Below, in pieces: positions 35,588 through 44,598 of a DNA stretch of 64,000 nucleotides; the stretch's first letter is position 1; each line of letters opens with the position of its first letter. Below the pieces are notes generated by a model. The model made no database searches. It saw only the letters and a program-made list of their open reading frames with translations, and was not told the DNA's origin. Source of the stretch: Streptomyces angustmyceticus (lineage in GTDB: Bacteria > Actinomycetota > Actinomycetes > Streptomycetales > Streptomycetaceae). Location of the stretch: NCBI RefSeq assembly GCF_019933235.1, contig NZ_CP082945.1, positions 6,795,501-6,859,500 of the forward strand, written 5' to 3'. Position numbers and translations under genes: made by a program.

Positions 35588-37177
35588 TCATTCGACGATC
35601 TTGATTTCCTGGTGTGTTCCCGCGGCGTCCACACCCGGGTAGAGGCTGACCGTGCCGTTGGCCCATCTCACGATCACGTCGTCGGCCCGGTCATTGGCGA
35701 CGAACGCACCAGCGCTCATCACGGTCGCATTGGTCCAGTAGGACTTCTGAGGACGGACGTTGATCTCGCCGTGGAGTCCGGCCGTGTCGACGCCTGGGTA
35801 GAGGGTGGCTTCGCCGTCCGACCACCGCACCAGCAGGTCCATGGTCTTCTTGCCGGTGAACTCTCCGGCGCTGATCTGGGTGGCGTGCGGCCAGGTGGTG
35901 TTCTTGTTGACGAGTACCTTCTGGGCCTTGTCCGCCACGCCGTTGGTGTCGAGGTCGGGGTGGAGGGTGACGCGGCCGTCGTCCCACGTCACCAGCAGGT
36001 CGTCCCGCTGCTGGTCGGCCGAGTAGCGGCCCGCCGTGATCTGGGTGGCGTGCGGCCAGAGGGTGTTCTTGGCCTTGGCGAGCTGCTTCTCGCCGTGGAA
36101 GCCCTTGGCATCGACGTGGGTGTACTGGGTCAGCTCTCCGTCGCTCCAGCGCACGACCAGCCCGTCGGTGCCGCCGCCGAAACTGGCACTGGTGATCTGC
36201 GTGGCGTACTGCCAGATGCTCTTCTCGCCCGGCTTCGGCGGTTCGGCCAGCTGGTATTCGGCGGAGAAGGGGTGGCGGGGGTCCTTGTCGTCGGAGCCCT
36301 GGTAGAGGGTGACTTCCGCGTCGTTCCAGCGCACGATCATGTCCATGTGCCGGGTGCCGCCGGCCGAGCCGCCGGTGAAGTACCCCGAGGCGATGTGGGT
36401 GGCCTTCTCCCACGGAGCGGCGGCGAAGGTGGGGCGATAGCGGACCTGCTGCACCCAGGCGCCCAGATCATCCACCCGGGCGTCGACAGCGCCGGTGCGA
36501 GTCTCGGAAGGGTCCGTGCCCAGACAACCGCCCTGCCAGGACGTGCTGTTGACAGCGGCCACCTCGACTCGGCCACCGCTCTCCCGCAGTGCCGGTCCGC
36601 CGGTGTCGCCCGGGCACACGGCCGCGCTCTTGCCGGTGATCTCCAGCTTCCCGTCCTGCACCGCGTCGACCGTGAAGGCGGCCGCGTGCAGCTTGTCGGG
36701 CACCCACTCGGTCTTGGTCCGCCCAAAACCGATGACCTTCAACTCCTCGCCCTGCGCGGGAGGAGCCGAGGCGACGGCCACGGGCGTGACGCCGCTGACC
36801 GGCTTGGCCAGCCGGGCCATCACCACATCGCGCCCCGGATACGGCACGACCTGGGTGACGTCGGAGACCGTTCCTGCCGAACCGCTCAGGTCGGTCCGGC
36901 CGACGGTCGCCGTGGTCTTCCACTTGGGCGCGCCCTCGGTGACCTTCGGGCTCTTGGGGTCGTCGGCGAAGCAGCCGGCAGCGGTGAGCACCCACTGCTT
37001 GTCCACCAGCGCACCGGAACAGCTGCGCTTGCCGTCACCGATGTCGAGCTTCACGGCGAACGTGTAGGTCCCGCCCGAGACGGCGGTGCCACCGGCGACT
37101 GCATACGCCGGCACGCCCGCCATGAGGGAGGCCGTGCATAACCCTGATATCCACGCGGTGCGCGAACGTCTGCCCAT
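35588..37177 (-). CDS. Secreted pseudo-trypsin with five repeats (inactive S1 homolog)
   Basis: A 529-aa exported protein. The signal peptide is near residues 1-28. The S1-like domain keeps the disulfide and Asp117 (GRDVVMARL), but the catalytic His is Gly68 (VLTAAGC) and the nucleophile Ser is Thr192 (CPGDTGGP). It should therefore be inactive or strongly weakened as a protease and may act as a binding protein. Five repeats with VRWSDGELTQY or VRWSDGEATLY cores follow, matching the downstream active homolog. AGAAAG eight bases before ATG 37177 favours this start; GTG 37186 is possible. Confidence 0.8.
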   Translation of the reverse strand: MGRRSRTAWISGLCTASLMAGVPAYAVAGGTAVSGGTYTFAVKLDIGDGKRSCSGALVDKQWVLTAAGCFADDPKSPKVTEGAPKWKTTATVGRTDLSGSAGTVSDVTQVVPYPGRDVVMARLAKPVSGVTPVAVASAPPAQGEELKVIGFGRTKTEWVPDKLHAAAFTVDAVQDGKLEITGKSAAVCPGDTGGPALRESGGRVEVAAVNSTSWQGGCLGTDPSETRTGAVDARVDDLGAWVQQVRYRPTFAAAPWEKATHIASGYFTGGSAGGTRHMDMIVRWNDAEVTLYQGSDDKDPRHPFSAEYQLAEPPKPGEKSIWQYATQITSASFGGGTDGLVVRWSDGELTQYTHVDAKGFHGEKQLAKAKNTLWPHATQITAGRYSADQQRDDLLVTWDDGRVTLHPDLDTNGVADKAQKVLVNKNTTWPHATQISAGEFTGKKTMDLLVRWSDGEATLYPGVDTAGLHGEINVRPQKSYWTNATVMSAGAFVANDRADDVIVRWANGTVSLYPGVDAAGTHQEIKIVE

Positions 37178-37271
37178 CACTGACACTTTCTGTTCGATCG
37201 AGGAGGGGCGCAGTTTCGGGCACGCTCAACAGCGTGCCCTGCCCACTTGTTGGAGCTGCCGCCGGACGGCG

Positions 37272-37775
37272 TCAGCTGGTGACGCGGAGTTCCACAAGGA
37301 CCGAGCGCTTCTCGGAGCTGCCGGACTCGCCCAACGGCTTGTAGTCGTCCTTGGGCGCGTTGACGACGGTTTCCTTCCCGTCAGCGGTGATCGTGGCCTG
37401 CACCGGATGCCCCACGGTCCACATGCCGAATGTGTCGGCCAGTTCCATGGCCAGGTAGCCCTTGGTGCCACGGACCGAGAAGCAGAATTCCTTCGCGCCG
37501 GTACGGGACTTGACCATGATGTTGTAGGCGGAGTCGCAGCCGGTCAGCACGATGTGACCGTCGCCCCGCTTCAGGGAGATCCCCTGATCCTTCAGGATCC
37601 GCGCGGCGTCCGGGTAGCCGAAGTCCTCGACCGCGGAGGGCATCTCGGTTGCGGCCGCGGGCGGCGGATCATCCTGCGGGGCGGCCTGCGCAATCGTCAG
37701 GCCGGCCATCGCAACCGACAGCGACATTGCGCCAACAAGGCCAGCTAACAGCGCTTTTCGGGCATGAGGTATCAC
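37272..37775 (-). CDS. Small secreted protein, unknown family
   Basis: A 167-aa exported protein. Its signal peptide (KALLAGLVGAMSLSVAMAGL then TIAQAA) precedes a Pro-rich stretch and a globular domain of about 115 residues with two Cys (LTGCDSAYNIMV, KEFCFSVRG) that may form a disulfide. AAGGAC eight bases before the GTG at 37775 supports the start. It heads the leftward series of secreted proteases and toxin, so it may be co-expressed with them. I do not recognise the family. Confidence 0.65.
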   Translation of the reverse strand: MIPHARKALLAGLVGAMSLSVAMAGLTIAQAAPQDDPPPAAATEMPSAVEDFGYPDAARILKDQGISLKRGDGHIVLTGCDSAYNIMVKSRTGAKEFCFSVRGTKGYLAMELADTFGMWTVGHPVQATITADGKETVVNAPKDDYKPLGESGSSEKRSVLVELRVTS

Positions 37776-38151
37776 TGCGGCGTCCTTCTGGTCAAAGGGG
37801 TGGATGTCAACATGTGTCGTTGCAGTGAAGAAGTAAAGCATATGTAAGGCATGTGTGAACGTGTTCATGACTCGTTCGTGACGACGGTTGCCAACTTTCG
37901 CCCGCTCGCCCGCCCCTGATGCATGTCTGTCGTGCCTGCAGCCGTTGCTTGAGCGGGCTCTTCGGGGGGCTGTGTTCGGCTGATTGATAGTGGTTCGGTG
38001 TTATCTCTTCGACTGCGCGAGGCGCCGAGCAGCCTTGCTGTTTCCCGTAGTGGGGGCCATCGACCGGCGATGCCTGGGAACCGCGCGATGCCGGGGTAGC
38101 GTCTGCGGGGGAGAGCTGAAAGGTGGCGTCAGAGCTTTGGGGGACGGCGGA
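37776..38151. other. Divergent promoter region of secreted-protein series and SLATT gene
   Basis: A 376-base AT-richer gap. It holds a near-palindrome TGAAC-GT-GTTCA at 37856-37867 that may be an operator. I see no gene. Confidence 0.45.
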
Positions 38152-38634
38152 GTGCAGCCAGGCAGCGGACCCGATGTCGGCCATAGCCCGAGGGACGTAG
38201 CCGCCCACTTGCTGGACAAGATCCGCCAGGGCAACGACTACGCCCGCGGCAAGAAGAAACGGTTCGGACGAAGCGCCTCCCTCACCAAGGTGGCGACACT
38301 TGTCCTGTCCGCTGCGTCCACCGTCATCCTGGGTCTGCAGGATCTCAACGCGTGGGCTGGTCTGGCCCTGGCCTGTGTGGCACTGGTGACGCTGCTCGGA
38401 GCCGTCGAGCCGTTCTTCAACTGGCGCTCCCGATGGGTTCTGATGGAGGAAGCGCAGCACCGGTTCCAGCGCCTTGCCGATGACCTCGAATACCTCATGG
38501 CATCGACGCCCGCCGACGCGCTCACGACCGATCAACTGGGCGAGATCTTCGGTCGGTATCAGGCGATCTGGGACGACCTGAGCCGCACGTGGCTGGAGCA
38601 TCGCCGGGAACCCGCGCCGTCGAACGATGTCTAG
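38152..38634 (+). CDS. SLATT domain 2TM protein
   Basis: A protein of about 160 aa. A charged N-terminal helix (LDKIRQGNDYARGKKKRFG) precedes two close membrane helices (VATLVLSAASTVILG and AGLALACVALVTLLGAVEPFF) and a coiled C-terminal helix (VLMEEAQHRFQRLADDLEYL). This is the SLATT layout: two-helix proteins thought to act as membrane-damaging effectors in nucleotide-signalling defence systems. No SMODS or SLOG partner is adjacent. The GTG at 38152 follows GGGGGACGG and is the best start, but an earlier start cannot be excluded. Confidence 0.7.
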   Translation: MQPGSGPDVGHSPRDVAAHLLDKIRQGNDYARGKKKRFGRSASLTKVATLVLSAASTVILGLQDLNAWAGLALACVALVTLLGAVEPFFNWRSRWVLMEEAQHRFQRLADDLEYLMASTPADALTTDQLGEIFGRYQAIWDDLSRTWLEHRREPAPSNDV

Positions 38635-38765
38635 AGGCGTGCGTCCGTAGGATGCGGCCCGGCCAAACCCACGGATCGTTTCCGAACGGCTCACGGAGTC
38701 ACCTCAAGGCCGCCATGGTGACGCCGGGCAGGGAGCCGGCCGCACGCTGCCGGCTCCCCTTGCGG

Positions 38766-39263
38766 CTACGGCAGAGTGGTTTGCTCCAGGTAGCACGCCG
38801 CCCCGGTGCGGCGGGCCCGGGCGACCGCGTCGAGCCGGGCGAACGACTGCGGGGAAATGTCCTTCCGCCAGACGTCCAGTGGCTTGACGGCGACCTCGGT
38901 GTGCTCTTCCGGGTCCAGGACGATGCTGTCGATCTGCTGCCGGGTCAGCCGGCCTCCGTCGAAGATGAAGCCGATCTTGTGGGTGGTCCATTGCCCGAGC
39001 GGGGGCAGGAAGTGCACGGCCAGGAGGCATGGTGCGACAGTGAGACGCAAGCCGGTCTCTTCGCGGCACTCGCGGAGGGCGCACTGCCAGGGAGTTTCGC
39101 CCGGGTCCATGTTGCCGCCGGGCCACTGCCACAGGTCGGGGTTGCGGGCGGCGCGCAACTGGATCGGTTGGTCGGCCTCGTCGGTGACGAACAGGCACCC
39201 GTAGACGGTGGCTTTGGGCAAGGTCGCGATGTACTGCTCGGGAGGCAGCCAGGTGCCGCTCAT
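38766..39263 (-). CDS. Nudix hydrolase
   Basis: A 165-aa Nudix protein with the box GGNMDPGETPWQCALREC followed by REETGL, a good match to the catalytic helix. Its ATG overlaps the stop of the MazG-like gene (ATGA), so it is the last gene of a translationally coupled operon. Nudix and MazG proteins both clean up nucleotides, but the fused methyltransferase upstream suggests a biosynthetic or modification role instead. Substrate is unknown. Confidence 0.85.
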   Translation of the reverse strand: MSGTWLPPEQYIATLPKATVYGCLFVTDEADQPIQLRAARNPDLWQWPGGNMDPGETPWQCALRECREETGLRLTVAPCLLAVHFLPPLGQWTTHKIGFIFDGGRLTRQQIDSIVLDPEEHTEVAVKPLDVWRKDISPQSFARLDAVARARRTGAACYLEQTTLP

Positions 39264-39682
39264 GCCGGCTCCTTCGGGGACGGACGGTCGGCGGCCGGCG
39301 CACCGGGAAGGAACTTGGCTGCCTTCGCGGCCAGTTGGCGCCGGAGGTACTGCTCGGCGTCGTCGGGGCGCATGCGGGCGAGAGCGACCATGCCCGTGAT
39401 GATGACGTCGGCGACTTCGGCGAGGACGTCCTGCCAGGTGTGGCTGTCGCCCTTGCGGGGGTTGGTGCCGCGGGCACCGATGACGGCCTGGGAGGCTTCG
39501 CCGGTCTCCTCGGCGATCTTCAGCACTTGCAGGGTCCACTGCTCTGCCTGATCCAGGCCGCGGGCGTCTTCGTGGGCGTCGAAGCGACGGGCAAGACGGA
39601 GGATGGTCTCCCAGACGTCTTCTTCCGCCGGGCCGGGACCCGCCGCCGACGGCGGCGGCGTCTGCTTCGTCCTCGTGGTCAT
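39260..39682 (-). CDS. MazG-like nucleotide pyrophosphohydrolase family protein
   Basis: A 140-aa all-alpha protein. The metal-binding pattern EETGE (LKIAEETGEASQAV) and a second acidic helix LAEVADVIITGMVAL match the MazG/dUTPase-like superfamily. Such enzymes hydrolyse nucleoside triphosphates to monophosphates. Its ATG overlaps the stop of the large methyltransferase fusion, and its own stop overlaps the next Nudix gene, so the three are made together. Confidence 0.75.
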   Translation of the reverse strand: MTTRTKQTPPPSAAGPGPAEEDVWETILRLARRFDAHEDARGLDQAEQWTLQVLKIAEETGEASQAVIGARGTNPRKGDSHTWQDVLAEVADVIITGMVALARMRPDDAEQYLRRQLAAKAAKFLPGAPAADRPSPKEPA

Positions 39683-42018
39683 CGGCTCCCTCCCGCCTCT
39701 GTGAGGACCGCGGTTTCGACCGTGGACCGTGCGGCGGGGTGCCGGCTGCCCGGCCACTGGAAGACCAGACGGGAGGATGCCTTGTCCAGGACGTGGCCGG
39801 TGGGGAGTCCGTGGTCGGGAGTGCCTGCGGGGTGCACGGTCATCTGCGGGTAGCCGGTCCCGCGGACGTGCTGGTCCCAGGACCGTACGCAGGCGGCCAT
39901 CCGCTCTGCCTGCTCGGCGCAGGCCGGTCCGACGGCGTGGACGATGAACTCGGAGCGGCGCTCTTCAGGCGTCTCTCCTTCCTTGACCAGGACGTGAGTG
40001 AGGTAGGCGAGCGAGCCGTCCGCGACGGTGGCGGCGGCGTCCGCGCCGCGCGGCAGGTCGGCCAGAGCGGTGTCCGGGGCGCCCGTCAGTCGGCAGAATC
40101 CCCGGAGGGTGGTGGCCGCATAGAGCTGGAGGGTCTCGAAGGACTCCATCCCCGCGACGGTGACGCCGGTGGGCAGTTCATGTCGCGGGCCTCGCCATGC
40201 GTCCTCCAGACCGGCGGGATCCGGGGGTGTGCCGTCCTCGTGGCGCAGCTGGAGTTCGCCCCCGGCCAGGGCGGTGGCCGGGGTGGTGCGGGCGGCGGCC
40301 CCACGGTCGCGGACGAACCCGCAGTAGGTCCAGTCCCGTGCGTGCAGTACGTCTCCGTGCCGCTGGAGTGCGATGGCGCGGGTATAGCCGTGGATCTCCA
40401 GCGGCAGCACCAGATACCGGCCTTCGGCGAGCTGCTCTCGCCAAGCCGGGGAGAGGTCCCAGCAGTTGTGGGTGATCACGCTGCCGTCGAAGCCACCGCG
40501 CGGCAGGTGCCCGGGTGCGCCCCGGCCGCCGTCGCCGAGCAGCACCGTCACCTGTCCGCGGCCGGCCTCCGCGGTGAACCGCCGGGTGCGCTGGACGACG
40601 TACGGGTCGAGGTCCACGGTGACCACGCGCCCGGCCGGTCCGACGACGTCGGCGATCAGTTCGGCGTTGTAGCCGCCGGAACCGGCCTCGAATACCGTCA
40701 TCCCGGGCTCCAGGCGCAGCTTCTCGATCATGCCGGCTTGCAGCCAGGGCGCGCTCACCGAACTGACCGCCGTCCCCGACTCGTCCCGGCTGGTGACCAC
40801 GGCAAGATTGTCGTCGTAAGCGGTCCGCAACGGGCTTTCCGGGGTGAACCGGTGTCGCGGCACCGTCCTCAGCGCCCTTTGGACCGCGGCGGAGGGCGCC
40901 CGGCCTCCGGAAACGACGCGCTCGGCCATCTCCTGCCGCAGCCGGACCGCTTCGGCCGGTTCGCCGCCGACAGCCGGGGGCGCGTCCGCGTGCGGGTAGG
41001 AGTGCACCGGTGGCAGGCCGGGCAGGACGCCGGGCCAAACCGCTTCCAGTGCGTGGGCGGTGGGCGTGAAGAGGGCGCCGAGGCCGGAGAGGGCGTGCAG
41101 GTCGTGCCATTCCCACCGCCGGAACCGGTGTGGTTCGGGCAGGGCGGGTGTCCCGCCCCACGCACTCATGCGGACCACCGCGGACAGGCGCCGGACGTCC
41201 GCCCTGTCGTCGTGGAGGACGGCCAGCAGGTGGGCGTCGCCGATGCCGGCCGTCAGGCCGGTCTCCTCGGCCAGCTCCCGCACGGCCGCCGCCGGGAAGG
41301 ACTCTCCGGCCTCGACGCGCCCGCCGGGCAGCTCCCACATGCCCCGCGTCGACCGGCCGAGCAGCACGCGCCCGGAGCCGTCGGTGACCACCGCGCACAC
41401 ACCGACGACGGACTGCGGCTCCGGCCTGCCCTTCTCCACCGCGGCGAAGTCACGGGCGGGGCCGCGCAGCACGAGGAACGCCAGGCCCTCCGCGTCGAAC
41501 CGCTCCACCTGCGACCAGCCCTCCGCCAGCAGGCTGATCTCCTCCTCGTCCAGCGCGATGTGCCGCCGCTCCTCGGGCGTGGTCGCCACCACCGGGGTGA
41601 TCACCACCAGCGCGCCGCCCACGTGCAGGCGGGCGGCGAGGCTGTGCAGGACCCGGCTGCGGTCGTGCAGGAAGGGGAACACCAGGCGCAGGGTGATCAG
41701 GTCGTAGCCGTCGTCGCTCAGCTCTGCGGGATCGTCGCGCTCGAAGTCCAGGCACAGCCACCGCACCCGCACGGCGTTCGCGCGTTCCTTCCGGGCACGC
41801 GTCAGGGCGCCCTCGGCGAAGTCGACCGCATCGACGGTGTAGCCGAGTCCGGCGAGGAAGACGGCGAGTTCGCCGGTTCCGCAGCCCAGCTCCAGAGCGC
41901 GCCCGCCGTCCGGGGCGGGCGCGTGCCGGGTCAGCAGGTCTCTCTCCGCGTCGCGGAGCGGACGGAAGCCGCGATCGTCGTCGTAGTGCCGGGACCAGTC
42001 GGCTCGGTCGTATGCCAC
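39679..42018 (-). CDS. Class I methyltransferase - Nudix - FxLD-type methyltransferase fusion
   Basis: A 779-aa three-part protein. Residues about 1-190 are a class I SAM methyltransferase (ALELGCGTGELAVFLAGLGY, then VDFAEGALTRAR). Residues about 205-345 are a Nudix domain (LPGGRVEAGESFPAAAVREL followed by AEETGL). From about 365 to the end it resembles the PCMT-like methyltransferase of FxLD systems (VFEAGSGGYNAELIADVVG, then SVITHNCWDLSPAW), known beside lanthipeptide-like precursors. TAGGAG six bases before the GTG at 42018 supports the start. No precursor peptide was recognised nearby. The fusion suggests one pathway that methylates a peptide and uses a nucleotide-linked substrate, but this is inference. 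Confidence 0.75.
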   Translation of the reverse strand: MAYDRADWSRHYDDDRGFRPLRDAERDLLTRHAPAPDGGRALELGCGTGELAVFLAGLGYTVDAVDFAEGALTRARKERANAVRVRWLCLDFERDDPAELSDDGYDLITLRLVFPFLHDRSRVLHSLAARLHVGGALVVITPVVATTPEERRHIALDEEEISLLAEGWSQVERFDAEGLAFLVLRGPARDFAAVEKGRPEPQSVVGVCAVVTDGSGRVLLGRSTRGMWELPGGRVEAGESFPAAAVRELAEETGLTAGIGDAHLLAVLHDDRADVRRLSAVVRMSAWGGTPALPEPHRFRRWEWHDLHALSGLGALFTPTAHALEAVWPGVLPGLPPVHSYPHADAPPAVGGEPAEAVRLRQEMAERVVSGGRAPSAAVQRALRTVPRHRFTPESPLRTAYDDNLAVVTSRDESGTAVSSVSAPWLQAGMIEKLRLEPGMTVFEAGSGGYNAELIADVVGPAGRVVTVDLDPYVVQRTRRFTAEAGRGQVTVLLGDGGRGAPGHLPRGGFDGSVITHNCWDLSPAWREQLAEGRYLVLPLEIHGYTRAIALQRHGDVLHARDWTYCGFVRDRGAAARTTPATALAGGELQLRHEDGTPPDPAGLEDAWRGPRHELPTGVTVAGMESFETLQLYAATTLRGFCRLTGAPDTALADLPRGADAAATVADGSLAYLTHVLVKEGETPEERRSEFIVHAVGPACAEQAERMAACVRSWDQHVRGTGYPQMTVHPAGTPDHGLPTGHVLDKASSRLVFQWPGSRHPAARSTVETAVLTEAGGSR

Positions 42019-42079
42019 GGGGCACTCCTAGTCAGCGGTGGTGTACGGCGGTTGGGGAGCAGGGAGGCACGGCATCAGG

Positions 42080-42495
42080 TCAGATGCGGTGGCTCCGCCG
42101 GGTATCCGGCACCTGGGGAAGCCAGGCGACCGCGTCGTCACGGAAGCTCTGGTCGACCGGCACGAGGCCGGAGGCGTCATCCAGCGCCGAGAGAGTGATC
42201 GCGATGCCGCCGGCCCCGTCGTCGAGCGCGCACAACTGGCTGCCGCAGTCCGGGCAGACGCCGCGCAGACCGGCCTCCTCCCATAACTCCCGTCTGGCCG
42301 TGTCCTCCAGGGACCGGTCCCCCGGTTCACGGCCGCCGCCGAGCAGGGACCATGACCCTGGCTCCCAGGTGCCGGGATGTCGTCCCGCAGGTGCAGCAGG
42401 TATGCGCCCGCTCCGTTGTGAATCAGAGTCGAAGCGTTCGCCCGCGGCGGTTGGCCGGTCGGGGCTGCGTCGGTCTGTGTGGTCTGTTCGGTCAT
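42080..42495 (-). pseudogene. Frameshifted Nudix hydrolase gene
   Basis: The start ATG 42495 opens MTEQTTQTDAAPTGQPPRAN and continues through GAGAYLLHLRDDIP. The expected next part, GTWEPGSWSLLGGGREPGD, is in another frame, followed by TARRELWEEAGL and a C-terminal part ending at 42080. One missing G in the GG run near 42373-42378 would join the two into a normal Nudix protein of about 139 aa. It may be a pseudogene or a sequence error. It heads the methyltransferase-MazG-Nudix operon. Confidence 0.7.
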
Positions 42496-43041
42496 GGATG
42501 CCCCGTCCTTGCTTCGGAGTGGGAGACCACGGAGGCGGCCTGGTGGCCGGCCGTTGGCGGGTGGGCATCGGGGCCCAATTGCCTTCGAGAGTCCTGAGTT
42601 GCTGCTGCGAGCCAGTCAGTTACACGATCGAGGAGGCCCGCCACCAGGGACATGAGCTGCCGCAGTTCGATCCGAAGGGGGAAGCGCGAGGACGTACCGA
42701 GGGCTCATGGCGTCTCCGGAGGGAGCCTTGATGGGTACAGGTGCTCTAAAGAACGGCCCTTTTCGCTCCCCGTAACGGGTGAAGAGGGAGCAGATCGTGG
42801 ACGGGTGTTCCCTTTGATGGTGAAGGGCAGGCGAGGCGGGGCACCCCTCCCCGCCGCCCCCGCGATGGCCGTGCTTCGAGGTCTCCGGGGGCGGGCTCAG
42901 GCTCTGGGGCCTGTCGGGAGGGCGGTCTGATATGGGGGCTCTTGCCGGATATTGGGTTGATCATCGTCTTGTTCTGTTTTGGGAGGTTACGTGTATCCTC
43001 CTCAGAGGCAGATCCCGAGCGTCATGGGACTGGGAGGCATG
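42496..43041. other. Gene-free spacer
   Basis: A 546-base gap between the divergent Nudix pseudogene and the small secreted-protein gene. It contains a short hairpin (GGCGGGG/CCCCGCC at 42835-42855). Frames open here lack family resemblance and I call no gene. Confidence 0.45.
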
Positions 43042-43272
43042 ATGAAGAAGATCATCGCGATAGCGTTCGTCACCGCACTGTTCGGCGCCGGCAGTGCCGG
43101 TATTGCCTCTGCGGCCTCGGCTGAGCCAGGGCCCCCGCCGGGTCGTGGCATCGTCACCACGACGTTCCACTGCCCCTCCCCGCGCGGCACCTTCGCGATC
43201 ACGGCGGACCCGTGGGTGATGGGTCAGTACGAGTGGTATTACGGCGGGCAAGGCTGCACGTACAGCACGTAG
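43042..43272 (+). CDS. Small secreted protein, 76 aa
   Basis: A short exported protein. MKKIIAIAFVTALFGAGSAG is a classical signal peptide, with likely cleavage after ASAASA. The mature peptide of about 50 residues begins EPGPPPG and has two cysteines (TFHCPSPRG, GGQGCTYST) that may form a disulfide. GGGAGG lies four bases before ATG 43042; ATG 43039 directly before it is the alternative. The family is unknown; such peptides are often secreted signals or wall proteins. Confidence 0.65.
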   Translation: MKKIIAIAFVTALFGAGSAGIASAASAEPGPPPGRGIVTTTFHCPSPRGTFAITADPWVMGQYEWYYGGQGCTYST

Positions 43273-43935
43273 CCGTCGGCGCCCTCGGCGCCTTCCGTTC
43301 CGGTCCTGCTCCGGACTCCGATTCCTCCGGCCTTCTCCGGGCCTCCCACTGGCACACGCCGAGGCACTCGGGTGTGCGCGGTTGGGCACGTTCCGGTCGA
43401 GGGGATGCAGGGCTCGGTGCGCCCGTGGCCCCGTTTGCCTGCACACCCGGGCACCTGCGCACTCGTGCACGGCGTTGCGGGTGCGCGTGATCTGTACGGG
43501 CCCGAGCCCCTGACCGCCGTAGAGTACGGAGGACGGGACCTGACCGGAGCCATCGGGCCTTCCTGCGGCGGCAGTTGTGGGCGGTGGCGTGCGGATGGGG
43601 CGCGGTTTCGGCGGTGCGTGGCGGTCGGCCTTCGCACGGGTCGCCTTGATGGCGGCGAGCGGCGCGGTGGCCCGCGTGGGGGCGTCGAGGGGCCGGGCGT
43701 TGGTGGGTGCCCGAGAAGGCCGGTCGTCGGGAACGAAACGCACCGCGCATCGGCCGTCAGGAATGTTCTGGGTGGCTTGATGGCGTGGCTGTTGCTGCGT
43801 TCTTGCGCGTATGCCGTCGCGGACGCACTAGGGGAGGGATGGAGATGTATCTGATGAGTTCCGGAGCAGGTGCGGGGCCGGGGGAGAGGGCGGGCGCGGC
43901 GGATCATGTCGCCGGCCGGGGCCGGGGGTGTGGTC
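43273..43935. other. Gene-poor region upstream of the CIS locus
   Basis: A 663-base gap. A frame of 160 codons at 43372-43854 has no recognisable domain, no good ribosome-binding site and poor composition, so I do not call it. The promoter of the cap and ATPase genes should lie here; I could not pick a clear one. Confidence 0.45.
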
Positions 43936-44598
43936 ATGATTCATGAGGTGGATGAGGCGCTGCGGCGGGTGCTGCGGGCGGGGGCGTTGCCGGACGGGGC
44001 GGGGGATGTCGCGTTCGAGGCGCCGAGCCGTGACTGGGCGGCGCGGCGCAACACGCCCACGCTCAACGCGTATCTCTACGACATCCGCGAGAACGTGGCC
44101 CGCCGTGAGCGCGGGGCGATCGCCGAGCGGGATGCGAGCGGCATGGTGGTGCGCCGGCGTCAGCCGCCGCGCTGGTTCCGGCTGTCTTACCTGGTCACGG
44201 CGTGGACCAGCCGTCCGGAGGACGAGCACCGGCTGTTGTCGGCCGCGCTGGGCTGCCTGCTCGGGCAGGAAACCCTGCCCCCGGAGGCACTGACGGACGC
44301 CCTCCGGAACCTGGAGGCGACCATCCCGATCACCGTTGCGGTGCCGCCCGCCGAGTCGCGCTCGATCGCCGACATCTGGTCCGCGCTCGGGGGCGAACTC
44401 AAACCGTCCCTGGATGTGGTGATCACCGTGCCCTTCCCGGTCACGCCGTCGTACGAGGTGGCGCCGCCGGTCACCCAGGGCGCGGCGGTGGTCGTCCGGA
44501 GCGTGGACGGCTCGCCGGACGACTCGCGGCTCCGGATGCTCCGGTCGGCTCCGGACGGTGCGCCGTCGGGGACGGGCTCCCGCGAGGGCGAGCGGTGA
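43936..44598 (+). CDS. DUF4255 family protein, CIS cap (Pvc16-like)
   Basis: A 220-aa protein of the DUF4255/Pvc16 family, found in contractile injection systems as the tube/sheath terminator at the distal end. The conserved N-terminal region (IHEVDEALRRVLRAGALPD, then NTPTLNAYLYDIREN) is clear. A GGGGG run about eight bases upstream supports ATG 43936; GTG 43930 is an alternative. Its stop overlaps the ATPase start (GTGA), so both are coupled. Confidence 0.88.
   Translation: MIHEVDEALRRVLRAGALPDGAGDVAFEAPSRDWAARRNTPTLNAYLYDIRENVARRERGAIAERDASGMVVRRRQPPRWFRLSYLVTAWTSRPEDEHRLLSAALGCLLGQETLPPEALTDALRNLEATIPITVAVPPAESRSIADIWSALGGELKPSLDVVITVPFPVTPSYEVAPPVTQGAAVVVRSVDGSPDDSRLRMLRSAPDGAPSGTGSREGER

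Noticed and set aside
35504..37141. A 545-codon plus-strand frame opposite the pseudo-trypsin
   Set aside because: It is antisense to a gene with a signal peptide and five recognisable repeats.
43372..43854. Possible 160-codon gene before the CIS cap gene
   Set aside because: No recognisable domain, no good ribosome-binding site, many Arg/Gly residues typical of non-coding GC-rich frames.
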